Source: Neonectria sp. B-13 (Eukaryota; Ascomycota; Sordariomycetes; Hypocreales; Nectriaceae). Taken from it: DNA of 64,000 nt. The notes under the pieces are model-generated. The model was not told where the DNA came from. It did not search any database and saw only the letters and a list, made by a program, of their open reading frames with translations. The stretch covers positions 1 through 64,000 of the forward strand of contig NOKP01000043.1 in NCBI GenBank assembly GCA_002682825.1, read 5' to 3'. The position numbers and the translations under genes are program-made. Below are positions 1 through 9,472 of the stretch, piece by piece (positions within the stretch are counted from its first letter, which is position 1; every line of letters begins with the position of its first letter).

Positions 1-2316
1 CCATAATATTAAAAGTTCATTTACTCTATGGGAGTGTGTTCATTACGCTTGTCTCTATCGATTGATGTCTATTTTACCTTATGCATCAGTGTTGTCGTAT
101 TTCTGTGCATTTTTCTCTCTGTTTTCGCTGCCCGCTTGGAATTGCACTAAGTCCCACGACACACAGTCCTGACCCTGACCCTAGAACCACCTCCGATTTA
201 AGGTATTATTAATGCTGGGGGCTGTTTGGTAGCTATTATAGTTATTACTAGGGTACTCCTTAGCTAGGGTTTAAATGTTATAGTCTTAGATAGGCAAGCT
301 GAGCTATTTAGTACAGTTGGCTTTATACCTAGTGCTAATATATAGGTTTCTATCCTATCTAGTGTAGAACTGTTAGTAGATATAGTTATTATCTTCCTAC
401 ATTAGAGATAAGTTAGTACTAAGTTCTTTAATGTTAGTAGGCTTTAGGGTTTTAAAGTCTAGTTATCTATTAGGAATGTTAGTCTTAACAGTTAGTTATT
501 AGTAGGATTCTCCTTTCTAGGTTATAGTAAGGATTTTGCTAATTGTTATCTTCTAGAGGGTTCCTTTAAGGATAGAGGTCCAAGGGATAAACACTCCTTA
601 GGATAGTCCTTTGTCTTCTCTAGGGGTTTCCTAAATTCTATGTTTAAAGCTTTCTATATAAATACTATTAGCTTTGTTTTTATATTACTTAGTACTAGGT
701 AGAGGCTAGTGGGTATTAAACTTGTTAGTACTAGTTATTTTATAGCTACCTTTCCTAGTTATAGTAAGAGTCTTAGTATACTAATAGTTAATAAATTGAA
801 TATACTTACCTTTAGGCATAGGTTTATATTTTTATCCTAATTTAGGTTTTTAATACTTACTTTTAAAATATCTTAATCCTTTATAGTTCTAGTACTTAAC
901 TTAAGAGTAGTCTTATTGTATAGCTCTAAGCTCTATAGGGCTAGACTAAGTTCTATAGGAGGTATTATAGTTTTCTCCTTTATTATAAGAGTTATAGTAG
1001 TTATTATAGTTATTACTTTTGTTTAAGTAGTAAGGGTTATAGAAGGTATTTCTACCTTTTCCTCTAATAGCTGCTTTCTCTCTGTATCTTTTATACTATT
1101 ATTTATTGATTTTTATTGCTATAGTAATAAAGTCCATAAGAGTATTAAGTCAATTGGCTTTATATAGCTTATCCTTAACTTCCTCCTTTAGTCCTTTATA
1201 GAAGATTTCTATAAGGACATTATTATCCTATTTAAGGCATAAAGAGATCTATTTAAATGTAATAGTATAGGCAATAGTAGATTGAGTTTATTTAATCTTA
1301 TATATATTAATAGCTACCTATTATTCCTTATTAACCATTCTAAAGTTATTTTTAAATACTATTTTAAAGTTATTCTATTCTAAAAAGATATTTATAATAT
1401 CTTAGTTATATGTATCTTTCTTATTCTTAAGAAAATCTTATATAATAGGTTTAAATTATATTATAGTATTTCTCTTAAGATATCTATTAGTAAATAGGGC
1501 TTATATTTTACTTAATGTAAGTTTAGTTAGAAAGAATCAAAAGTATACCTTTATCCTAGTAAAGAAAAGTACTATATCTTTTGAATCTCTATTGAATAGA
1601 GTAAGAAGAGATAGCTTAATACTTTCCCCTAGGTCTCTAGCTTCTCTAGGTTGCTCTACTATAGAGAGTATAGTTAAGGTAGTAGGTATACTATGCACTT
1701 AGTTATACAGTCTATTAATAAGAGTATAAAGCTATATGATCTTAATAACTATTTTGGCTATACTTAAGGGTATTATATATACTAGTAGAGGATTTCCTTT
1801 AGCAGCTGAATTAGCAGTAGTAGGGCATAGTATAGATATATCTAATAGTAGGTATTACTTAGGTTAATATAATAATATACTAAATAAGAGCTATTAATAT
1901 ATAATAATTAAGCTTAACCTAGAGGTCTAAGGTAGGTCTAAGGTATATAGTTTAATAATCAAGTGGATTAGAACATTATAGTAAGTAATATAGGTTATAT
2001 TAATAATATGCAAAAGTAAGTTATTGTATAACTAAGTATAAAGTAAATCAAAGTATTAATAGCTAAAAAGCTTAAGGCTCTTATTTATTGTACTAAGTGA
2101 ATATATATATATATAGGAGATTAATATAGTTGAATGGTATTAAGTTATATTAAATAGTGCTTATTCAATATGTATATACTCATTAGTGTTAAACTGTATT
2201 GAATAGAGTCTATTTAATATACAAGTGTTATACACTGTAATAGGAAGGAAAAAGTGGGTATTGAAATGGTTCTGCCAGTTGTAACCGCCTAGTCCCAACC
2301 TGGGCTATAACACTTA
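1..2316 (-). mobile_element. RIP-degraded LTR retrotransposon (Gypsy-like gag region)
   Basis: AT-rich block full of TA dinucleotides with no open frame. Read on the minus strand, about 1090-1260 still gives a Gag-like stretch including IFYKGLKEEVKDKLY, which resembles fungal Ty3/Gypsy Gag. Stops are where Gln or Trp codons would be expected, as RIP produces. The non-degraded stretch at 1-185 and the GC-richer junction at about 2268-2316 (minus strand begins TGTTATAGCCCAGG) may be terminal-repeat or primer-site remnants; I could not pair two LTRs. No pol domain could be read with confidence. Inactive remnant. Confidence 0.6.
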
Positions 2317-3096
2317 TAATAACCTACTATTACTTAAACTATAATTATAACTATCTTAACCCTATCTTTAACTATAACTAATATTCCTAGTATACTAACA
2401 ATCATTAGTAGTAACTTATACATTCTAGGCATATAAGAACTCATAGATATACATAAATCTTTTAATTAGTTATACATTAGTCCTACTACTAAATAAATAG
2501 TATAAGAAGCATACTCTCTAAACTTAGTACTAATGCCTTAGTAGATTATTACCTACCTACTAAGCAGTAATACCTAGGCTTTATATATACTACCTAGAAT
2601 AGTCTATTAAGGATAGTAAAAGGAAATCTTTATAAGAGTTACTAGAGGAATTAAAAAGGAAAAGGAAGACTAAATAGATACTTAGGCTAAGTAGGTAGAG
2701 GAGTGAAGATAGTAATGCAAAGACTGATTTAGTAGATTGTATAGATTGCTTATTTTGCTTTATAGTTTACAAAGGGAAATTTATATAAGAGCTTTAGTTT
2801 TATATAAATTGAATAGTATTTAGGGATTAAGAATGAATATTAATTCCCTATAAAGAAGGCTAGTAATACAAAGGTTATAACTCTAGGTACTTAAGGATAA
2901 GTAGGAGTCCTAAGGGGAGGTATATATTAAGGCTAGTAGACATTAAGGTCTAGATAAGGTATAGGCATTATAGTGCTTTTACTAGCTAGTAATCTCTTTT
3001 AACAATTAGTCTAAATTAGCTAGGATTAAAAGGGAGATAGAGACTGATAAAGTCTATCAAGGAAGTAAGTAAGAACATTAGCATAAGCAATAAATT
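2317..3096. other. AT-rich RIP-degraded DNA, no gene
   Basis: Strongly TA-rich, with stops in all frames. On the plus strand about 2600-3060 has Lys/Arg-rich coding-like traces broken by many stops. Probably the remains of a transposon, but no domain can be named. No usable ORF or RNA gene is seen. Confidence 0.5.
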
Positions 3097-3097
3097 T

Positions 3098-3338
3098 AAG
3101 AGCTATAATTGTTCAGTTTTTGGCCAGATTTAAATGATTCTATTGATCTTAAGACCCTTACTATAGTAGTCTTAATAGTATTATGATTACAGTCAATTTG
3201 ACTGACTTTTTCCCTGCCTACTGGGAAGCTGAGAGGACAGATTGTATCTCTTCCCCTGCTGCAACCATAGTAAAGCTGGTTGAGTGCCTAGAGCTTCATC
3301 AGCTATCATAGAGTCACCCCTGCCAAACACAATATATA
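3098..3338 (+). repeat. Repeat C, copy 1 (RIP-mutated)
   Basis: About 240 bp matching 38937-39180 in the same orientation. Shared landmarks are TTTTTGGCCAGATTTAAATG and CAGTCAATTTGACTGAC. Most differences are C-to-T or G-to-A in this copy, so it is the more RIP-mutated of the two. It is followed at once by repeat B. No coding capacity; element class unknown. Confidence 0.85.
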
Positions 3339-3344
3339 GTTAAG

Positions 3345-3774
3345 TAGTTTAGTATTTAGTACTTTCTAATAAAGAAGTATCTTATAAGATTAATTATTAA
3401 GTTAAAAGTAGAAAAGAATATTAGTAAAATATTAAAAAGGCCTATAGTTAGCTTAGTAATTAGTATTATAAAAGATAAAGGTTTAACTTAAAATTAAGTA
3501 AAGATTTGAATATAATTATAGAATTCTTTCTTAGTAAATAAAGATAAAGGCTTAAGCTTTAAGCTTAATAAGCTTATTTCTCTTATCTTTCTATAGTAAG
3601 AAGCTTTCCTCTTATTCTTTCTTAAGATAATAATCCCCTAAAAAGAAAAAAGGAAAAAAAAAAGACCCTCTCCCTCCTTCCCTACTTAACCTTCCTTATA
3701 GTAGCCCCCTTCTACACCCAATTACACCCTTGCTAACAACCAGCTAGCCCACTTAGCCTATAGCCCCTACTATA
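3345..3774 (+). repeat. Repeat B, copy 1 (RIP-mutated)
   Basis: About 430 bp collinear with 17021-17449 in the same orientation. It contains an A-rich tract (about 3635-3662) followed by a pyrimidine-rich tail and TTACACCCTTGCTA. The differences I compared by eye are transitions, nearly all with C/G in the 17-kb copy and T/A here, e.g. CAGCAG there and TAGTAG here. Non-coding; class unknown. Confidence 0.85.
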
Positions 3775-4330
3775 CTAAGGGAGAGCCTCTTTCTTTAGAG
3801 AAGATTTAATTTAGAGAGAAGGAAAAGGTAAAGGAGTAAAGAGGGAAGGGGGAAAAGAGCAAAGGGTAAAGGCAATTGTATTTACTCTCTCTTTTCCTAT
3901 CTTTCTTTCTCTCTTTCTTTCCCTCTTTCCTTTCTTCCTTTCTTTCTTTCTTCCTTCCCCTTCCCTTCCTTTTCTTTTCTTTTTCCTAGACTGGTCCCCC
4001 CCCCTTCCTTTTCCCTGGCCCTTGGCCTTGGCCCCTCCTCTCCTGATTGGCTTGAGACTGAGCATTCAGTGCGTTCTGGGCATCTAGTGCATTGGGCTCC
4101 ACTGGTGGGCCCGTGCGCGGGGGCGCCGGCTAATGGCGCGCACGGAAACGGGCATTGAGTGCGTTCCCAGTGCACTCGAAGCCCACGGCCTAGCGGTTAG
4201 GGCCGCTCTTCATCTCAATTACCTCTGGCATATAGATGCCCTAACATGCTCTGACAGCTGCTGCATATCCAAGACCGCATCTGACTGGTGGGCGAGTAGT
4301 AAGGGGGGGAGAGCGTCTTTGAGTGTTTCC
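3775..4330. other. Purine/pyrimidine tract and GC-rich spacer, no gene
   Basis: About 3795-3875 is purine-rich; about 3890-4010 is a nearly pure pyrimidine tract (CTTT/CCTT). Around 4050-4200 is a GC-rich stretch in which a motif recurs (GCATTCAGTGCGTTC near 4060 and GCATTGAGTGCGTTC near 4150). The Lys/Arg/Glu-rich minus-strand ORFs here are translations of the simple tract and are not believed. No gene. Confidence 0.5.
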
Positions 4331-4334
4331 AAGC

Positions 4335-4855
4335 CTAAGCCGGGATGCCAATAGCCCCTTGTCATGAGAATTCCCTGTCTTATTTATCAGCGGTTCCCCT
4401 GGTAAAGTTGATTGGACTGTATTAGGCGGAAATACGAGCTCACTGTTGTGCGCAGCGGCGTAGCCGAAGAGGAGGGCCTGCATGCTATCCATAATGACAT
4501 CGCCGCAGGCAACGGACTCCAAATAAGTCACACGGCGCCGACCTGAGCTGGATATACACTAGTGCCTAAAATAGAAGCTCAAAAGACGCTTAATAGGCTT
4601 CACTGCGATGGCAGCAGTTGAAAATTCGGCCCTTAGCATCCTGCCCTTAATAGTCTCTCTCTCGTATTATGGTTCTTCCTATTGGGTAAGGCTTGCTAGT
4701 ATGAACCTATCACTGAATCCTATAAAATTGAACTCTCTCGTATTGTGGTTCTTCCTACCGGGTAAAGATGCCGTGCTTATAAATGTTGAGATGTAAGGTC
4801 CACAGACAAGGAGGTACTTCAAACTGTAGGATTTGTCTTATATCTCAACATTTCC
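4335..4855 (+). repeat. Repeat A, copy 1
   Basis: Matches the reverse complement of about 23683-24185. It holds 76-bp tandem subunits (CTCGTATTATGG at 4661, CTCGTATTGTGG at 4737) and ends in a foldback: GTTGAGATGTAAG at 4784-4796 and CTTATATCTCAAC at 4837-4849, followed by ATTTCCAGACC. The DNA inside the foldback is inverted relative to the 23.7-kb copy (see findings). About 60 bp around 4443-4503 is absent from the other copy. Non-coding; the short ORFs across it are not real genes. Confidence 0.75.
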
Positions 4856-4860
4856 AGACC

Positions 4861-5020
4861 CTGCGTTATTGGCCGCCCCAGAGGCGGTAAGCCGCTGGAA
4901 ATACGGCACTAAGTCTTCTTGCAGCAAGGGCTTGGTGTTCTTTCGCCAATCCAAGAGCGAGACGGGATCTATGTTAAGCTAGATCACCATGTGGGTCATA
5001 ACTTGCATCATCATCTGGCC
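4861..5020 (+). repeat. Repeat D, copy 1
   Basis: About 160 bp matching 26055-26215. Landmarks: GCCGCCCCAGAGGCGG, GGAAATACGGCACTA, CCAAGAGCGAGACGGG and ATGTGGGTCATAACTTGCAT. It abuts the end of repeat A copy 1. Non-coding, class unknown. Confidence 0.75.
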
Positions 5021-5278
5021 ATAACCTTGGCAGTGCAGCCAGGTGAGGGAAGAGTCGTCATGTGGGTTGGGCGCTTAGCTACCGAGAGGCCGAGGAAAGG
5101 GAGAAGCGATGCCGAGAAGCTGGAGGGGTAGAAATACCCCTAAACTCTACCTATCCTTACCTGCCTTGATGAGATTCATCAAAGGGATTTATCCACATTG
5201 CTGTTTTCCAATTCTCGTCCGCAGCTCTTGTTGTCCTAGGTTTTAGGATTGTGAGTCAAGTTCCGAGTCGTTTTGAAA

Positions 5279-7350
5279 ATGGTATTCACGCCGCCAACAT
5301 GGGTCCCCGAGCCGCCGATTGGTAAGGAACCGTATTTCACAACGGGGGAACAAATTCTGGCTGCTAATGAGCGAAATAGACTCGTGGGATTCAGTCACTA
5401 TTGAAGAATTCATGTACGATGAAGCACATGGCCGCTTCTCGATTGCTGAGTCTAGAAACCCATACACTTGCGGCTTTACAGGCAGGACGTACACAGCTTC
5501 TGAAGTCATACAGCGAATCGACTTCCTCGCCAGATCCATATCCAAGAAGCTCGATTTCGCCCCAAATGAAGGGACTGAGTGGGACAAGGTGGTTGGCCTG
5601 TATTCGCTGAACACGGTCAGACATCCTCGGTGACCCTGCTATATCAAGCGCTAATTATAACCAGATTGACTACGTCCCATTGACCCACGCAGTCCATCGT
5701 CTATCCGGCATTGTTACACCCGCTAGCGCAGCCTACTCGTCTCCGGAACTAGAATATCAACTCCGCTCGTCAAATGCCAAGGCACTCTTCACCTGTATCC
5801 CGCTTCTTGATACCGCTCTGAAGGCTGCGACAGCTGTCGGGATTCCGAGTAACCGAATATTCATCCTCGAAATGCCAGGAGCCCCCAACAAGGTGCCGTT
5901 CGTCATGGTGGATGAGTTGATCCAACAGGGGAAGACGCTACCTGAGCTGGAACCCGTGAAATGGGTGAATGGCCAAGGCGCACGCCAAGCTGCTTATCTC
6001 TGCTATTCCAGCGGGACATCTGGATTGCCTGTCAGTCATGACATCTTTCAATTTCCTCTGTGACGGCGTCCTAACAATTCTCCAGAAAGCAGTCATGATT
6101 TCTCATCGAAACGTCATCTCGAACGTCCTTCAAATTTCGACTTTCGAGTCCGTAGCAAGAAAGGAACTCGGTGTCAAGACACAGGCTGCGCTCGGCCTCC
6201 TACCTTTCAGCCACATCTACGGGCTAGTCGCTGTCACTCACTGCTGTACCTACAAGGGTGACGAAATCATCGTTCTCCCAAAGTTTGAGTTGAAATCATT
6301 CCTCGCCGCCATCCAAAAGTTCAAGATTGCGCAGCTAGCTTTGGTATGTTTTCTATGTCAGCTATCTCAATCGTGTCACTTACCTGAATAGGTTCCTCCC
6401 ATCGTCATTCAAATGATACAAGAGAAGACTATCTGCTCTAAATACGACCTCAGCAGCGTTCGGTTTCTCTTTACTGGAGCAGCGCCTTTAGGTCCGGAAA
6501 TCGTCAATAAACTGTTGAAAGTTTATCCCAAATGGCATGTCGGGCAAGGATATGGTATATTCTCTTGACTCATCTTCAAATATTCCCGGCTGATCCAAGA
6601 TACTAGGCCTGACAGAGACATCCTCTGTTGTTTCGATTACGAGCGAACTGGATATTGACGTCGGTTCTTCGGGTTCTCTAGTCCCCGGAATAAGGGCCAA
6701 AATCATCGACTTTGACGGCAAAGAAATCACCCAGCATAACAAACCAGGCGAACTCGTCGTTCAAGGGCCAGGGGTTGTGCTGGGCTACTTGCATGATGAA
6801 AGGGCCAACGCCGAGACTTTCGTCTGGGATGAGGACGGCCGGTGGCTCAAAACTGGCGACGAGGTCATGGTGCGGGAAGCTCCCTCAGGTCATGAACACT
6901 TGGTCATCGTGGACAGGATAAAGGAGCTGATCAAGGTCAAGGTAAGGCTCTTTTTCCAGCTCGTAACACACCTCCACGTATAGCTTCTTGTAAGACATCC
7001 TCTAAAATATTTGCTAGGGTCATCAAGTGGCGCCCGCCGAATTAGAGTCCCATCTCCTCACGTACCCTGCTGTGTCCGACTGTGCAGTTATTCAGGTACC
7101 AGATGATCGAGCCGGCGAAGTGCCAAAGGCGTACGTGGTTAAGTCGAAGGACGTCGTGGGTCAGGCAGACATTGACGTTTCGAGGGGGATTTGCAAGCAC
7201 GTGGAGGAACACAAGGCGAGGTACAAGTGGCTGAAGGGTGGTGTCGAGTTCGTGGATGTCATTCCAAAGAGTGCAAGCGGAAAGATCCTTCGTCGGCTGT
7301 TGAGGGACAGGGAGAGGGATGCGAGCGAGGCCAGGGGAGCTAAGTTGTGA
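5279..7350 (+). CDS. 4-coumarate-CoA-ligase-like acyl-CoA ligase, PTS1 (peroxisomal)
   Basis: Probable ATP-dependent acyl/aryl-CoA ligase (acid to acyl-AMP to acyl-CoA). Seven exons join in frame: 5279-5321, 5380-5615, 5665-6030, 6086-6343, 6392-6554, 6607-6941, 7018-7350. All six introns (48-76 nt) are GT-AG, and several have CTAAT/CTAAC-like branch sites. The product is 577 aa, the usual length for fungal 4CL-like enzymes. AMP-binding signature YSSGTSGLP then KAVMISHRN (about residues 207-225); GYGLTET (about 353-359); LKTGDE; hinge region IKELIKVKG; C-terminal KSASGKILRR with the adenylation lysine. It ends in AKL, a PTS1-type peroxisomal signal. ATG 5279 is chosen because MVFTPPTWVPEPP matches the family start. 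The neighbour is a truncated monooxygenase, so it may be left over from a metabolite locus. Substrate cannot be read. Appears intact. Confidence 0.9.
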
Positions 7351-7834
7351 GCTGTTCTCAACAAGTATCGAAACTGAAAGAAAGGTATGTGAAGGCCCAG
7401 CCAGTACGAAAGACTAAGTATAATTACAATGACGATTTTGGCGGCACACATGAACCTTGACCGCGTTGGAGACTAGAATACCATTGTAGTTATGAAGCCT
7501 TCGGGTGCTTTATCGTGATGCCTAGGAGCCAGCCACAAAGAAGAGAAAAATTGAGGGACCTGAGGAGACGTAAGAGCGAGGAGACATGAGAAAAACTGGT
7601 GTTTGCCAGTATTCCCGAAGAGGCCTATAACAAATTTCGTACAATAACTCGTTAGTTGGCACATCCTCTCGACGAGACAATTAGATCTTTTTCGGCTAGC
7701 CAACAGGACAGTCACAACCAGATGACAACCTCCTACTAGTATCGCAGCTTAAGGCAAGCATACCTGTTTGGTACTAAATGTGGAAGTACATAATTAATGT
7801 CAGGCGTTAAATCCTGGAGTCTCGGCTCGAATCT
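7351..7834. other. Intergenic, no gene seen
   Basis: Converging 3' ends of the ligase (plus) and the monooxygenase relic (minus). Only short unsupported ORFs occur; nothing recognisable. Confidence 0.5.
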
Positions 7835-8620
7835 TTATTCTGTCTCAACCACAAGGCCCTGCCACCCATCAATCTTCTCTCTCCAGGTCTTTTCATATTG
7901 CCCAATCCCGCCGGCATACGACAAAATTTGCGGCTTTTTCCCTGGAATATTGGCCCCGTTCCATCAGGAGTCTGTCACGCCAAAAAGCGTGCCTTGGATT
8001 ATGGACGTAATCAGGGTCTTCCATTCATCCTCCGCGTCGAGGGTGGGCTCAATCGATCTAGCCTTTTCTTCTTCAAGTTTTTGAATGACATCGACAACAA
8101 CGTCACACTGACATTCGATGATGGTAGGGCCGTTGGAGAAGGCAGTAGGCGCTGACTTGGTAAGCAAGCATCTCGGGAAAACAGGGGTGTTGGATTGGCT
8201 GCTCCTGTGAGCAACTCGTACCTTGAAGACTGTAGACAAGAGATGCGTTCGGAAAGCCGTCCATGAGTGTGCCCAAGTAGGTGCGAACACCGTCATTCTA
8301 GACATCTTTGATATCTACACCGTTTTCCTTTTCTTCAGGCCCAGGTTAGTTAAACTATTCATTGGGTAGTACCGGAGCCGAGCGAAATAATGCAGAAGAA
8401 AGCCATACGATCCCGTAAAGCTGTCAAAGCCAGTAGCCATGACAACAATGTCAAATTCTCTTTCTTTTCCATCGTCGGTCATGATTCCAGCTTCGGTAAA
8501 TTTACGCAGCCTCGTCGATTTTAGATCCACGATTTCCACATGCTCCATGTCTAGGTATTCGTAGTAGTCGTGCTCTAGTGGTGGTCTCTTTGTGCAGATG
8601 GGGTAGAGTGGTTCCAATGG
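7835..8620 (-). pseudogene. Baeyer-Villiger-type flavin monooxygenase, 3' fragment
   Basis: The C-terminal part of a cyclohexanone-monooxygenase-like FAD/NADPH enzyme remains: KRPPLEHDYYE, EFDIVVMATGFDSFTGS, then an intron and LTNLGLK, DGVRTYLGTLMDG, APTAFSNGPTIIECQCDVV, and a C-terminal NGANIPGKKPQILSYAGGI up to a TAA at about 7835. Two tryptophan codons are stops (TAG at 8298-8300, TGA at 7964-7966). There is a frameshift near 8325, and the N-terminal two thirds, including both Rossmann folds, is missing upstream of about 8620. The stops fit C-to-T changes on the plus strand. Non-functional. It lies tail to tail with the acyl-CoA ligase. Confidence 0.85.
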
Positions 8621-8639
8621 TGCCTACCCCTTATGCGCA

Positions 8640-9472
8640 GCGGTCTTTTGACTCAAACGACACTTTTATTTCCTTTTGTGCAGGCGTCGAGAACCCTGGT
8701 CCTGTTTGCTGACGGGCTTGCAGTCAAGTGAAACGACACTTGGGTTAAGGAGAGATGCGTTGATTGGTCCAAACCACCAGGGGCGTTCAGGGTTGGACAG
8801 AGGGGAGGGAAAGCAAGAAAAAGACAGAACGAGCCAGTAGATGGGAAGAGGATGAGGAGGAGTCTTCAAATGAACGATTTAGCACTTCCGCTGAAGCGGT
8901 ATTCCTCTTGCGTTACCGCTAGGTTAGATGTTGGGCCTCGAAAGGAGACGACGCGATATTGCGAATGCACAGGGATAACTACTCCACTGTGCTAGATACC
9001 AGTCTAGTAAGGATGTCAGGTCATAGTTGGACCAAGGAAGAGCTAGAGAAGCGTCAGATAAACGGAGACAGGCGAGATCGATACAGGCAGCGCAAGACCC
9101 ATCCCTAGTGATGTATTCTATTATCGCTATAGCTAGCCTGGCACCTTTCTTTGCTCTACGGGAGATTCTGTAGGTTTTTAAGCCTTCCATAGACAACGCA
9201 TGAAGAGCTTGGATTAGGCAGCTCATTCAGGCAAAACTGATAAGAAGAGTCGTGGGTTGTGTGTTTTCCCAGTGATCCGAAATAGTTAGGGGTGGGTTAC
9301 TGGGGACAAGGTAGTAGTATGTATGCAAGCACAATTCCTACAGTATGGGCAGATCTGTAGTATAAGGCAAACGCTGGTGATTCAGCTGACTTGATAAGCC
9401 GGATGTTCATTGATGCTTACTGATCGCAGGACCTATGGTCCGCGTTGTGAGTGCTAATACAACAGGGCACGT
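8640..9472. other. Intergenic, no recognisable gene
   Basis: A 100-codon minus-strand ORF (8924-9226) and a few shorter ones occur, but none resembles a known family and none has clear introns or a signal sequence. It may include former 5' DNA of the zinc-finger gene split off by the hAT insertion. Confidence 0.4.

Noticed and set aside
165..186. Telomere-like CCCTGACCCTGACCCTAG run
   Set aside because: Units read CCCTGA rather than CCCTAA, and it sits at a retrotransposon junction.
3811..4175. Lys/Arg/Glu-rich minus-strand ORFs
   Set aside because: Translations of a simple pyrimidine tract.
5319..5633. Separate 104-codon gene starting at TTG 5319
   Set aside because: Intron 1 plus exon 2 of the acyl-CoA ligase; splicing 5322-5379 restores the family N-terminus.
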